DNA of 64,000 bases from Yamagishiella unicocca. Taxonomy: Eukaryota; Chlorophyta; Chlorophyceae; Chlamydomonadales; Volvocaceae. The stretch spans positions 806,001 to 870,000 of the forward strand of contig BDSL01000003.1 of NCBI GenBank assembly GCA_003116995.1, written 5' to 3'. Within the stretch, counting starts at the first letter, position 1. Each line of letters opens with the position of its first letter. The translations under genes were made by a program, and so were the position numbers. Of this stretch, positions 30,674 to 44,757 are shown piece after piece. The notes under the pieces are model-generated. The model had not been told where the DNA came from. It saw only the letters and a list, made by a program, of their open reading frames with translations, and searched no databases.

Positions 30674-33600
30674 ACTACAGTCCACAAAACGCCACCCAAG
30701 CCTGGTGTTGTATCAGCATTTCGGCTCCTCGTCTACATATTAACCCTTGGCTAAGGGCCTTGGAGCCCAGCCGGCTCTGTTGTTTCAGTACCGCGGTGTT
30801 GGCGCCCGTTCAGTGGGCTGCACCGCAGACGTTTGCCTCGCGGTAAACTTGTACATTCATGTACCGTAACGATCTCTGTGCATATTAGTCTGTCGCGGCA
30901 TATCTTGTCGCTGAGTTAGGGCTTTAGGATAAACGGATGCGGCAGGGCGGTCTTTGTGGCCCTATGCCATGATGCTTTCAACGGCCGCACGACAATCTCA
31001 TCCTGATTGAGGATGGGTCTTCGGAGCAGTGCCGGTAGCTGAAACGGTCTTTGGGATTCGCGGCTTCCACCGACGTGCTTCACGGCGGCGGCGGTTTTGC
31101 GGTCCCCTGCCTTAGGTATGGTCGGTGGAAGGTGAATCAGATATTAAATGGTAGGTCGATGGAAGGTGAATCAGATATTGGGCGTGCGATGCCGCGCAGT
31201 GAGGCGGCTGCGGGCGGCGATATACGCAATATCGCAAAACTGTGGAAAGCCCGTCAGCGGGCCACCAGGCAATGCCTGTTTGGGTTCTAGGAGTCCGGCC
31301 GATTGTACGGCGCTGAACGTGGCTGCGCCTTAGCCTTTTCGATTGCGTATGCAAGGAGTGATGGTCAGGCGCATTGCATCTATGAGCTGTCCCATCGTTT
31401 TGGCAGACGCTCAGCAGTGTTGGTTGGCCGTTATCATTTGCAGATGGCTCGGGAGGTCTCTTCCGATGCCTCTTCGGACCGCGGGCACTGTCGGGAGACA
31501 TTGGTGTGTTGGCGTTGCGGCTTGTGGCGACGCAGGACTTGCGGCAACGCAGGGCTGTGAGGGAGCGAGGACGGCAAGGGAGGTAAGCTGCCATTGTTCA
31601 GCCGTCAGCTTAAGAACATTATTTTGGATGTTACCGCCGCGAACGGCGTGTTAATTGGGTGGGTGGCAGGGCAGGAACATGGGTGTCGCTCGCTGGGGGA
31701 AACAACCCGTCAATGGGATTGCTCGTTGTGATGCTGGGTCGCTCTCAGAGTGGGTATGTTGAAGTTGACCAATTGCAGCCGACCAAGGTGTGGCTAGAGG
31801 TTATCAATTGGGTGTGGTGTGGCGCTGCAGGTTCGTTGAGTGTGGGTGTGCGTGAGTGTCCTGTAGCAGTGTCCCGTGGGTCGGCCTTCCAAAGCAGGTC
31901 CCAGACGGCACTGCGGCAATACGTCGGGTGGGTCCGGCTCGCAGCAGGCTGTTCGGAACCGCAGCACGCTGCGCCTATTTAGGCGTTGCAGACACGTCTG
32001 TCATGGCGCGCTACCGATCACCGAAGGCGGTCCGCCATACGGTGCGCACCTGGGCCAAGCGATCACGAGTTCCTGAAGCTGTTGCCTGCGCGCCGATGTT
32101 GTGCTTCTTGAGGGAGAGGGAGTGTGGCTCACCATCCGAGCTTCGAGAGGGTGCCGGGCCGCGCGTGGCAGGATGGAGTCCACATTGCGATTGCTTGCCG
32201 CGCTTCCCGTGGCATTTGCCGGCCATTTTCCGATGATACCATAGGGGCGTGCCGCTGTCCCCAAGCGAGGAAGATGGGAGATGCCGCGCGAGCACGGCAG
32301 GTAGCCCTGGATGTTGCCCTGGATGAGCGGGGTGGCGAAAGGGGCTTTCCGTTAGTAAGGTTGGCTTATAGAACTTCAATCGGAGAGGAGGGCGTCCGCC
32401 ACGCAAGCTCAAGCTCCCGGGCGTCAATGAACATGGCGAGCGGCCGCTCTTTGGTCCTCGGCGAGCCCTGTGTCGACCTCATGGGTCTTGAGCAGAGTTG
32501 CTTTGGCAGGTCGTTAACGCTATACGCAGGGTTGGGGTTGTTGTTGTTACCGCGCCGGTTGGTTGCGGCTTGCACGTGGAAGAATGCTTAGGAAGATTAC
32601 ACTTGGGGATTATACCTTGTGCCTAGTAGCCTTTGCTTTTGGTGCGCTTCCCCGGACACGGAAGCCTCAAGCAACAGGCTGGTCGATCTAGTGCATCCTG
32701 GGGATGGGGCCACCGGTCTGCGTAGAAACACTGGGGAGTGGGTTCCGGCCGGACCTGCATGCCAGGCCCCCACATGCACGCAAGTCGTTTACTCCAAGTG
32801 TTGTGCAGCTTGCGCCCGGCGTGTCGCATTGCGGCTTCATAAACACACCCGCCAACCTGTTGGTTACGACGCTGCGTGTGAGATAACATGGCCGTTGTGA
32901 ACCTGTCGTTGTCAGCCTCTCCTTTTCGGTCGGAAGTTGCAGAAGCAACTTGACGTTTTTGTTCATCCACATGTCAGCGCAGCTCGCCTCAGCTGCTGGG
33001 ATAGGTGGACATAGGTTTCTGGAGCGTGCAGCCACGGGCCTGTTAGCGCATTGCGCATGCGCTTCCTAAGAACCCCAGGGTCTCTTTTGGACCGTGTCTT
33101 TGGTGGGCATGGGCATGCTGCCTTGCGGCTCGAAGGTGTTCCTGCTGATGCCGTCGCGACTGGGCGTCCGCTGGCTCTGACGTCAGGGGCGCACCTTGAT
33201 CGTGTCGGTGCGGGTTGCGTTTGATGACTTCCTCGCCACACCTCGCCGCCAGTTGGAGCTGTTTCGGTGATCCGTACCACCGTGCCGGGCAGCGTGTTGC
33301 GGCTGGCCTTCTACAGCGCTTCTGGCTGTGAAGGGGGAGAGTACACGTAGCGAGCGGGCCCTGAATGCCGCGTGCGTTTAGGTACCAGTTCGTGGTCAGT
33401 GAAGGGACAGCAGCTGCGTTATTTGTTTTGTTGTTTTCGAAACGGACGCCCGGTGAGCAGGGCTACTGACTTGGCGGTGCCGGGTCTGGTTGCGTGTGCA
33501 AAGCTTTGTTTAGGGCGGAGGCGATGGTTTGGTCATAAGACGCGCCTCCCGGAAATGCGTGTCAAGTTTGTCGTGTCGCATTTTGTGGTCCTGATTTGGC

Positions 33601-36600
33601 AAATTTTGTAGGCCCACCTGGTCACTTGTTGCGGGACCGTCCAGGGCGAGTTAGCTGTCTAGGCACTCGGTTTGTTCGTACCTGCCGTTCGATGTTGTCG
33701 TAGTTAGCGCTAGCTGAGTTACTTTAGTCAGGTTGGACGTGCTCAATTCGCTTGACGCGTCGGAGAGCGCACAGACTGCACAGGCGCGCGGAGCAGCGTA
33801 GATTTGTAGTTGTAGACAGGTGCGACGTTCGGAATGCGAATTGATTGTTCGCGCGCTTTCTGATGCCGGTGGGGCTGGTGGGGCGAAAAGGGCAGCCTCG
33901 CGAAGTGGCTCGCGGCCGCTTTCAAATGTCTTAACCAGGTGCGGCACTTACGGCCCCTCCTCTTTTGAAGAATGCCGGAATCCATGCTCTGTACAGCATA
34001 CCGTGATGCCGTGTGCTTGCGGCATGCCGCAACGGCCAGGCCTTTAATCATCCCGGCGATGCTGGGAATGTCGCGTAGATCGGCAGCGCGTTCGAGACCT
34101 GTCGCTTACTAGGTTCGTGCTGCCGCCGAGTGTGCCTGGTGATTTGGCCCCATGGCCTGCAGGCTCGTAAATGGCTTCGGAGCCGCGAAAGGGCGCACCC
34201 TTGCGCACGTTAGTCAGTACGTGTGGGTCCCATTCAGAGCCTGTAAAGCATCCTACTTCAGCTCGGCAGCGATACACTGGGGATGCGCCCGATGGCTCTA
34301 CCTTTTCAGGTCTGGAGCCCACTGTAACGATTACAACAAAAAACTGGGGAGTTGACGGTCAGTCTTGCAAGAAAATAGTTAATCAGTTAGTCAGTTAGAA
34401 TCGTATTGACGGATCGGCGGCCTGACGTAGTAGCTGTTACAGTGGGCCCCAGTAGAGCCGTGGTAGTAATGTTTGCATTGGGCTGGTTCATAGTTGTTAT
34501 CAGCTTACTACAGCGAACACTACAACGACGTGATGTCCTTGGCGGAGATGTGCCAGAAAGATGGCCTCATCCGGCCAGATGTTGTCTCCCGACGTGGTTG
34601 GCTTCCTTCCAAGTAATGGACGGATCCCCAAAATTGGGATGCCCCCTCCCCGAGCTACTTACACCTGAATGAGTCCTGGGTTTTGCGGACTGCCTGGACA
34701 ACTCACAGACCACGTCGCGCTTCAAGGGCTTCTTGGGGGCGATGCGCACTGTAGTGTGACGTTTCGTTGCTTACGGTAATGCCCGATCAGCGCGGAGGTC
34801 GATGGCCCCAACACTCATGGGCCTTGCTCAGGGTTTCTGGTGATTCGCCGAATCTCGGTCAGATAATTTTTTCTCCTTCCTGGGCCTCTTTCAGTGCCAG
34901 GCGATGCGCCCGGTAGATCTGCCTTACGGTCTGGCGCCCGCTGGTACCCGTTGCTGCGAACTTATTGGACAGGCACCACCCAGCGGCTCCGGTGCACCTG
35001 GCCTATGGGTTTATGGAGATTGGGTGTGCTGACTGGATGCTGCTGTGTCGATTGGTATATAGGTACGGTCACTCCCACAGACAGGGGCATGGAAGCGCTG
35101 TGTCAACCGCTAGTTGTGACCTAGGTGGCGGCCATGGAGCAAACCAGTGTTGGGACCTGACAGCTTCACCCGACAAGGCGCGCAAGGTGCCCCACAGCAC
35201 CCCAGACGTACGCATCGTGCAGCCGCTCCTCACGGAGTTGCATACAAGTCTCGTCTGGATGAGTGAACCCTCCTCCATACAAAGCCCGACGGCTCCGGTG
35301 CGCCCCCATGCTGTCCCTCGTCTTTCGCGAATGGAATCCTCCACCAAGCACATTTCTGGCATCCTCTGGGCCAGTGTAACGTCATTATTTCATTCTTGGC
35401 GATGACGGCATTAATCACTTACGCTGTACTGTGACTCATCCATCTTTGGCCTTTCACCTCACCCTCCTCACCACACACCGGACCCGTACGCCCTCGCTTT
35501 GCGCGTTTATTGATTTCACAGCCATTGTGTGTCGTTCGCTTCGGGCGGGCCCTCAGGCCAACAAGTCCGACCGTCTTAAGAACGGGGCAGCGCCGTGTTA
35601 CCACGGCGACGTCTGCTGAGACGGATATCAAGGATTTGCCGCAATATGATTTCGGCCGCGTAGGGGTCCAACCGAGAGGTCGACGAACCTCGAAACCTAC
35701 GTAAACCGTATAGCTTGTGCGGCGCGACAGGCAGTTGGCGAAGTGTAACTGGACGTGGGCGTCTAGTCGCTGATTTCCCAGCGATATACGGGGACACACA
35801 GTGAGGTCCATGTCGACCAGCAGGTGATGCAATCGCCAGCTGGCCCCCCATCCACAACGAAAATAAACCTGTTGGATGCAGGAAGGGAAGGCAAGCATGC
35901 GTTTTTCACTTGTCCGCCGCTCTCACCCGACACGTGACCTTCTTATATATTTCGGATGGGTGCCTAGGCGAGCTGCCTGCCGAAGACGTGTCAGTGCATT
36001 GCCAACTGGGCAGTGCTGCTGCGCCATGCCCCGCCACGCAGCAGCTGCCGCCGAGTAAGCACACGGCGCCTGACAGCGATTCCCTTCCTTGCTGTGCGAT
36101 CGTGCTTTTACGCACTTAAGTACCGACAACATATTTTCAATATTGATGAGAGCCGACGGCTGCAGCAGCAGTTTGGACGGTTTCTGGAAACAGGAAGCGA
36201 TCGCATCCCTTACTTCCAAATGCCGCTTGTGTGACTGGTAGGCTGTATGCAGCACGCCTGAGGGAGAGAGCTACGGGCGAAGCATTGACAACTCGCCGGT
36301 ACGCTTGGGGTTTCGGATGCTATGCTTGAGAGTACGCTTTTAATCGGTATTCGGACTTGAGCCGTCAATGAGTAATGGGTCACCGCGCACACAATGCGGT
36401 TGAGGTGGATTAAGGATTATGTTCCCGCTTACAACGCACTGCCCATTACTACATTACAACGATGAACAACTTGGAGTTATTATTAACATTTTGGAGTCAA
36501 CAGTTGACGCGCATTAGAGCCTTCCAGGCTGCCATCCTCGTGAGCTGCTTGCACTCAATAACGCGTGAATGCTTACGCTCGAAACACTAATCTGTGTGCA

Positions 36601-37994
36601 CCCGCAGTGGAGCGTTTTAGGGTTACCGTGCCCCTTCAGGGGCGGTGTGCCTATTTCCTTGTGTGGGTGGCATAGAAGCGTCCTTGGATCATAGTTAAAC
36701 AGCCATGCTTACGACGACCGATAAAACTGCCATGTATGCGCCTTTGCGCCTCACGTGCGTTCCGCAGCGTTTGGAGCTGGCACACCGCATTGTCCGTCAC
36801 GGCGTCGCCGAGCTCCTTGGTTATGCTGATTGTATGTCTGACGTTGCATACAAGATAGGAGCCCTGGCAGCCCCGGCGCTGAGGCCACGTACATGGGCCT
36901 CTCTCTTGTCCTCGGTTCACCGGGCTTGAGAACGCTGTAACATCTTATGACTAAGGGCGCAAATGGCTGCTACACGCTATGCCCGCAAGGTGCAGCTGTT
37001 AGAGGAGGAGTCACCGACGTCTAGTGCAAATCTCGCCCCGGCATGGGCGCATGGCGTTGAAGTGCGGCCGGATCTCACGCCGTACCTCCAGAACCGGCGA
37101 GACCTCCGAAAGCGTTCCTGCTCCCGGGATTAGATGAGTGAGGGTTGTGATGCGATGGTCCCATTCTGCCCAGAAGGTTGGGGGGACTGCATGATGACGA
37201 ATGAACACTTTATCACGCCGTATCAGTTATCACGGAACATAGCGTAAAAACCGCCCTGCACCATCGTACTATGTTTTGGGAAGAGGTTGATAAGCATTTA
37301 AATGTTATGCGTCATGTGATATCATATAACACCCAAATAGCAGTCCCGCGCTTTTCGTCACATCCGCCCGCCTCGCTCGACCAGGCTGCTACCACGCGCT
37401 GCTCGGAAGCGCCGAAGCCCCACCCCAATTACTATAACTTCGTGCACATTCAATTCTATTGCAGGTTACACATATCACGACATATGCGAGTTGTGTCCCT
37501 TTGGGGTGCGTGCAAAGAGCGGTCCTTGAAAAGGACACTGATAGACGACTGTACGAGACAGTTGGGTTAACGGTATAAGCAAATCGCTGTCCGTAAGAAG
37601 CTGTGTACCCGGTATAGCGGTCTTATACATACATTTGTTATTTAGAGACAAGGCAGGGTCGCGCGGCTGCTGAAAGACCCTAAGCTGCGCCAACGCGGCC
37701 CGTCAGCTCATCTAGCCTTTGCTTTCGAAGCAAAATATTCATCACCATGTATAATATCCATGTTGTTCCAATCTTGAAGGTACAATGACTGGCATTGAGC
37801 GCTTGCTCTGAAAGGGTATCGAGGGGTAGAGCGGCGTTTCGCCATTCCCCGTTTTGCCATTCCCACTGCAAGCGCAACGTTACGTCACATCCCGCAATTT
37901 TCTTAATGCCTGACAGGATCATCCTGAAAACCCATGCGTCTCGCACGCGGGAACCGCTAGCCCGGGGAGCTGTTCGTCGGTTGACGCCTTGTCC
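30674..37994. other. 7.3-kb spacer between cyclin copies A and B
   Basis: I find no exon chain, tRNA or recognisable transposon protein. Short ORFs on both strands look random. Base composition is nearer 50% GC than the gene regions. A 26-bp unit (gtggaaggtgaatcagatatt) is duplicated at 31122-31179. A minus-strand ORF of 159 residues (35898-35419) has no recognisable motif. Part of this is presumably decayed mobile DNA. Confidence 0.5.
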
Positions 37995-40619
37995 ATGAGT
38001 GGGACATCGTCCAGCAGCTGCTTCAGCCTATTATGCACTGAAGATGAGCTTGATATTGCAATGGAAGAAGTCGACGCCCCCGATCTGGCGGACGGGCTCG
38101 GGCGATGCTGCGACGAAGCTGCAAGGTTCGTCAAGGCTTCACTGGAATCCAACGCCAGCGCCGCGGACTTCGGCGAGCTCATAAGGTCCGAGTTACGCTT
38201 ACGGAAGTGACCTGTGGAGGGTAGGGGTGTCGCGGGGTCGTTTGCGGCTACCAATGGCGCGCGTGGCAAGCAACCTGCCGCTTAACGTTACTTGAGGACA
38301 CGTAAAATGACGTGATGCTCCTTCGGCATAATGTCCTTGTATGCCTGCCGCCGTCAGCGATGACAGGACCACAGCGGAAGCTCCGACAAAACCGCTACTT
38401 ATAAGCCTGGCGTTTGTGTGGTGACCTCCAACCGAATGAAGGATCACCTCAAGCACAGCGTAGCGAACTCATAAAGACGTTTCGAGCCGAAAGCGCGAAG
38501 ATGACAAAAACGGAAACCGCTGCTGTTCCGGCCGTCATGTGCCGCACCTCTCGCGCCTGCTGTCATCGTCGCATTGCCTGCCAGCAGCGTTGTCTGCCAG
38601 CTACCGTAACCGCGTTGTCTAACCATGGCTGCGCTTGCTTTCGCACGACCGGCATCCCTGCCTCCAACCGCTGCCCTCCGTAACCTCCTCCAGGGACGAC
38701 CTTCGCAAGCAGCAGCAGCAGCAGGGGCTTTTGCGCCGGGACGCGCCTCTGTCCCGCGGTGCCGCACCCGGGTGCAGTGCACCCTGCCGCCTGCCCCCGC
38801 CGTACCGCGCGCGCATCGTGGGCTGGATGCGCGAGGTGTCAGACGCCATGGAGCTGCACCTGTCCACGCTCTTTGCCGCGGCCTCCGTCCTCGACCGCTT
38901 CGTCGCAGCCACCAAGGTGTGTGCGGTCTCCAACGACCAGTATTCTCACGCCGTGGAACCAGCGACTACTTGCCCTTCGTTGCGGCGCCCCAAAACGCCA
39001 TAATTTAAAAGGGCAGCGGCAGAATGGATCCCACCTGTCAATTCAAATCCAGGTGGCGATCTTGAATGGCGTCGCAACTGTCCACCCGACAGCCCGCCCC
39101 GGGCCTCCGTGCTCACCATCACATTGGTCCTCCCTCTTATCTGCCCTCCATTCCCGGCGCCCTGCCGATCGCAGGTCCTGCCGCCCGACGGCTTGCTGCA
39201 GCTGCTGGCTCTGGCGTGTTTGTCGGTGGCGGTCAAATACCACGAGGTGGGTGAGGCGTGCAGCCGCGTGTCGTACATACACCGCCCCGGGGGTGACAAT
39301 CACCCGCTGGGGTTCTCCAGCTGAAGACGCCCCTCCCTATGCGCCCTGCTGACCCCCCCGGGCACCCTGACCTCCAGGACGCTTCGGTTGAGGTCGCTCC
39401 TGCCAAGTGGCTCAGCCTTGCAGTGGATGCAGACGACAAGAGGCTATACGAGGTAGGCAGGGAGCGTAATGACATAGGTGGCCAGGGGCAGGGAGCGTAA
39501 TGACGTAGGCGGCCAGGGGCAGGGAGCGTAATGACATAGGCGGCCAGGGGCAACTGCCCATCTTGGAATAACACTTGGGGGGACCCAAACCGGTGCCGGT
39601 CGGATACGCTCTCTCATTGTACGAGGCGAGCCCCACGGCAGGACTATGCCCGCAGTCTCCTTTCCTCCGCTTCATGGCCGTGACGCTTCTTCCTGTGTTT
39701 CTGCACGTGCAGCCCCAGGACCTGCAGCGATTCGAGTGGGCGGTGCTGCAGACCATCGGCTGGCAGCTGCATGAGCCCAACACATACTCCTTCCTGGAGC
39801 ACTACCTGATGTGCCTGCCACCACCTGTCGCCCCGGCTGGCGGCCCGGAAGGCACCGGCAGCGGCGGCAAGCGCTGCAGCGGCCGGACTGGTACAGCACC
39901 CAACGCCGACGCTGCCGCGGACTTGTGTTTCGGCAGCCTTGACGGCATCAACCACGCTGCTGCGGTGATCGTGTCGTCCGTGGCCACTAGAGCCCTGCAC
40001 CTGGCGGTGCGTGCGCTTGTTAGGGATAGTCGTGGTGGCTTCCCTCCGATGTACGGCATCCATGTCTCCCATGTAGGAGACAAGACTGTCCATTGGTGCC
40101 CCCACTGAACCCCGCTTGAAACTCTGCCTGGACATGGGGAAGCTGCCACACAATCCTGCCATGTCGCCCTGGTTATGTTCTTGTAGTGAGGAGGAATAAT
40201 ACTGACCATGTTGCGATCGGCTGATGTGCTGCGGCCGCTGGCGGTGCGCAGTTCGAAGCACACGAGGGCATCCGATGCCCTCGGGCCCAGTTGATTATCC
40301 CCATCACCCGCTGCCGGTCGGCGAACGGCTCTGTCTTCCGCAGGAGGTGGCCCTGCTGTACGACATCTCCATGTCGTACAATCACAGCACGGTCGCGCTG
40401 GCCTGCGTTGCCCTGGCGGAGCGAATGGCCATCGCCGAAGCTGGGCACACCGATTGGAAGCCACGCGGCGCCGGCGCCACCGCTGCGGCTGCAGCCGTGA
40501 TGGCAACCTCCGGGCTGCGCCTTGAAGAGCTCGCGCCGGGACTGGAACCCTGCGTTGCGGCGCTGGAGAAGCGCTACGGATCGCTGGTCCTGCAGACCTT
40601 TGGGGCTGACCACATCTGA
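37995..40619 (+). CDS. CYCD1: D-type cyclin, copy B
   Basis: Exons 37995-38185, 38694-38916, 39175-39246, 39378-39452, 39713-40006 and 40344-40619 join in phase to 376 residues. It has the same architecture as copy A, with the same ATAAG/GT donor after exon 1. LxCxE is present as LLCTE at residues 12-16, followed by acidic residues. Cyclin-box landmarks: RIVGWMREVSDAMELHLST, VLDRFVAAT, LLQLLALACLSVAVKYHE, KWLSLAVDADDKRLYE, DLQRFEWAVLQTIGWQL and SYNHSTVALACVALAERM. Exon 2 differs from copy A by only 4 of 223 bases, while exon 1 is barely alignable. An upstream mini-exon like that of copy A is possible, which would lengthen the N-terminus. Intron 4 carries a 31-bp tandem repeat. Confidence 0.9.
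39458..39551. repeat. 31-bp tandem repeat, three copies
   Basis: The unit gcagggagcgtaatgacata plus ggcggccaggg repeats at 39458, 39489 and 39520 inside cyclin B intron 4. It seems to have grown from the splice-donor side (ggcagggagcg). Confidence 0.9.
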
Positions 40620-43600
40620 TTGGCGCGAAGCAGCTCGTGCTGCGGGCCACGTCGCGAGTGCTTGCTCTCCGTGTGCAAAGGACTCCTCCTTTCGTAATAA
40701 TGTTAGTGTACACCTAATGCGGCAGGGCACGGCTGCGGTGATCCCCGCTACGTCGTACTTACCGTTACCTACAGAGGCACGGAGCAGGGCAAGCTCCACG
40801 GAGTCCACGACCCCAGGTGCCCCCCGTAAGTAAGGCCATGTAGCGTATCTGCAACCCTGTGTACACAATTTATGCTGGTGGGTTGGCACTCATGATGGCG
40901 AGCTCTAATTTGCGAGCTCTGCAAAGCGTCCTTGATCCAGGTAGGGCCGCAGCTAGGATGTCCACAGTTCCTTTCCGTATGTCGTGCTGCTCCTTTCGGT
41001 CGTCGGCAAGGCTGCCAAGGCGCCGACGGCAAAAGTTGGCGCGTGACTCAATAACGGAATGGGCGCGGTGTTGGCGATCAAGTAGTTGCATGAGGATAAG
41101 GTGGGTAGCGTGCGGCACGGGGCTGATAAGGTGGGTTGGGTGCGGCACGGGGCTGAGCGGTCAGCCTGGGTTTGCAACTCGTCAATTACTGCAGGGGCAG
41201 TTTTTGACTGGCCGAAAAGTAGCAGCCAGTTGACACATAGCGTGGTAGGCAGATTGGCCTGTCGAAATGTCCATACTAAGTCGCAAAGATCCTTACGATA
41301 AAGCGAAGGCTTCCATAAATAGCAGTGTATGATAGTTCAGCAGTTGTCGGATGATCTAGCAATGATAGCATCATGGCCTGCATTCCTCTTCCTGGAAATC
41401 TATGGCCCAATGCGTGTTTGGGATTTGGGTATGCTGAAGTCGTGAAGATGCAGGTGGTTGCGGGCATCAGGCAAGAACGGTACCTTGGTCGCATTCACCT
41501 TTGTAGTGGCGTATAAGATCCTGCGAGCACATGCGAAGGGCTGTTGTTATGGCAGGAGGAGACCAATGCAACGGCTGGCGATACCGGCGATTTATTAGGC
41601 GAAAGCCCTGGGGGGATTTTTAAGGTCTGCGTTGCCTCCTATCATTAGTTGCTCACTGCACCCCTGGCAACGTTTCAGTGTTGATACGGGCCGGGTTGTC
41701 CTGTTTTCGTTGAGAGTTGTTGCAAATCACGCCGCCTCCATTTGGGCTTATTTGGGGTGGTTGATGTAATCGTTATCTGTCGATCGTATCAGTTTGTTGA
41801 TTTCAATTTTTGGGATCGTTGCGGGCCTATCCCATCGGCGTGAAACGAGCATGGCAAGGAGGACTCTTGTAGTTGTCAACATTGTGAGAGGAACTGGCGC
41901 GCATTGCGAGGTCTGGCAGGAAGGGTGGTTGCGGAACGCACAGATGGTATGGCGGAGGGACACAATGCACATAAACACGTGCTCCTGCAGATTTTATGTT
42001 TCAATTCTGCGCGGCCGGTGATCTGTTTAACGACCGGCACGAAAAAATCATTTGTCGTGTGCAAGGGCATCTTAAACGCGTTGCTGGTTGCAATGATGTG
42101 CCGAAAGATCCTCCGCTGTCCTCAGTTACGTCCGTCTGAGGCAGCGAGGGTCGCTGGAGGGCCTGCACCGGCCTATGGCAGTAGGAACCGACATTTTTAA
42201 ACCGTACAGGCAGTTTTGGAGTACCCCACGCTTTGGCGTGTACGGAAGGGCGGCAAGTGTGCATTTCCAGGGGACGTGGCGGGCTGCAGTAGTCGTGATT
42301 AAGGATGGCTGGTTCAGTCACCGAGGTGGTCGTACACTGTCGTACACGTTTGTGATCAACAATCGATCCAGGTTGCTCACGCCTGTCAACACCTGCTGAT
42401 TCTGTATGCCAAGGAGCTAAGAATAGTAATGTATTGCTGATTTTAAGGCAACCGCTGACAGGCATCCTTAGGCGCCAACTCGCTGTCGCTTTGGCTGGGG
42501 CCAGCTGGGGAAAGCCGATGTAAACCGTCGAACATCAGGACGCCACTTTTTCGAGCTCGGTGTACTACTATTTCCGTCGTGAGACTTCACCTGAAACACT
42601 AAGACACGCAACTAAGGGCATAAAGGAAATGACGCTACCACGTATGCGGAGAACATGCCCATGGCCTGTCTTCCCTACGCTTCCCTTGAGGGCGGCCGTA
42701 GTCCACGTCATTCGTCCATCCAGTCTCCGTTCTCGGGACCTCGATGCCAGCGAACCAACGATCCCCCCTTCCAGCAATCGACGACTACATACGTACAGTA
42801 AAAGATTAAGTGCCGTGCCGCCGCCTGCATCCCTCGAGCAAGGTCTATCGTCCTTATCACGTACGGGGCGCACACGTTACGCCAGGTTACACCTCACAAA
42901 CGGAACAACCCAAACACCTCAGTCATGAGTCCAATGGCTCTACGTTATAGGGCTCATTGCAACAGTCGCTACTACCTCCATGCTTTTGACGTGTTGCAAG
43001 GGTGACGTGCCCAGCGACCTGAACCCACGCTACAGTGCTGATCCAACATCGTTGACCAAGCCATGGGTTTTTGAACCAACCAACCAGTCAACTTTCACAT
43101 GGTCCAATGGTATTGGTATTGTTATGGGCCACAGCCTACCATTACGCGCGGCCCTGGCCAGTGGTCGGCTGTTGCTGCCCGCAGATTGAGCACTGACCCT
43201 ACGTTCTGGAAGGTCAGCGAGGAAGATTACACGGGCAGGTTCACGAGAATATGGTTACGGCGGGGATCACAGCGGGTGTATGGGTTGAGAAGGTGTTAGG
43301 AGTTCATTCCAAAGGTACATTCCGATGACCCCGAACCCAGCACATTGAACGCCGACTACTCAGCGGCCTTCGGGCGGGATTGAACAAAGGGGGGTGCCCA
43401 CGGATTCCCGAGGGAGAAGCGCCGGACTTTTCAGGCAATGTCAATAAGTATGGCTTATGCTCATGTGCACTGGGAAGGGGCGCAAGATGTGGTCGGAAAG
43501 TGATCTGGTAGGACAGGAACTCGTTGCGAAGCTGGCCACATATTTGTCGTCCCCCCTGTTCGATTTGGGGTTAAAAAAGGCAACTTGAAGACGTAGACGA

Positions 43601-44757
43601 GTTACGGGCAGCATCGTACCATTCTGGGCTGCCACGCTTACCTCAGCTGCCCCGGTTTAATGTGTCATCGTCCTTACTGTCCTCTGGGTTCGTCTGTAGC
43701 GCGAGCGCAGGAAGGGCATGCTAATGCAGCGTCGACCGTAGTCTGGGGGGGAGCGCGCGGTCCGACGCCCCGATTAACTCGGCCCGGGCTTCGCTGCCGG
43801 CGCCGAACTTGCCTTGCCTGTATTTTTCGTGAACACTCGTTGTTGGGCTCCTTGCTTGGACCACAGTTACCCGATTGACACTTGTGGTGAACCTGGACGA
43901 TGCAGTACGTACATACAATGAGGTTCCGGCACGTATTCACAGAGAAAACGCGGTGTGATTTTCCGACTTGTGCCCAGGTTCTTGGACCTTGATTTTTATT
44001 ACGAAGCTCCCAATCCATAATTTCATGCATACATCTCCCGAGGCCCGAAGATGCCTGAAATGGGTGCATCTCCTACCTCATCGGGTTTGAAGGGCGGGCG
44101 GCCAGGTAGACTTGAAAAACCTGGGACGCAAGGGTGATTGGCAGTATAATTTGAGTCAGAGGAAGTGACAGTCTTGTCGACGTGGGCATTTGTTTGTGTT
44201 TCGTCTGGAGTTCGGTTAGTGGAAAACTGTCAATTCTCACAATCCTCAACCAGACCGTAAGTCAATACACTGCAAGCATTTATGTATTATCAAGCATGAC
44301 ACTCCGTGTAACCCGTGCTACATTGCGCTGGGTTCCCATGACCACCCATGACCACCCAAACTACGTACGCGTTTTGATGTCGGTTACGGCAGTCCGACAA
44401 AGACCATTAGCCGCATCTCCGCAGAAACGCCGACCAAATTTCAGCATGCCTTTTCGCGTATCCTTTGAGGCGCTCAGCTGCTCAATCGTCCTGCACTGGC
44501 GACTTCGGGCCCCACCCACGTTCCGGTTGCCCTACGAGCGGACAACGTGAGGAGCTGAAGACTGTGCGAGAACTTCCAGCTTTCACTTCGTGTCCACGCC
44601 CGGTGATCAGATGCCAGTTGCCCAGGTGTGTGGATGTACGCTAGGTGCCATTCATACCTGATCGCGGATGCGCGTGCTGCCAAATTGTATGCCGGTACGG
44701 CGGCACCTCTGCAAATCAGCCAGATTTCTCACAAATATGTAATTTTTTGACGCATAG
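40620..44757. other. 4.1-kb spacer between cyclin copies B and C
   Basis: No supported gene. A duplicated unit (gtgcggcacggggctga) occurs at 41109-41157. The rest looks like unconstrained spacer with mixed composition. Any copy C 5' exon, if present, would lie near the right end and was not found. Confidence 0.5.

Noticed and set aside
35419..35898. Minus-strand 159-residue ORF in a cyclin spacer
   Set aside because: It is open but has no recognised domain, no clear splice partners and mixed codon use; noted only in the spacer entry.
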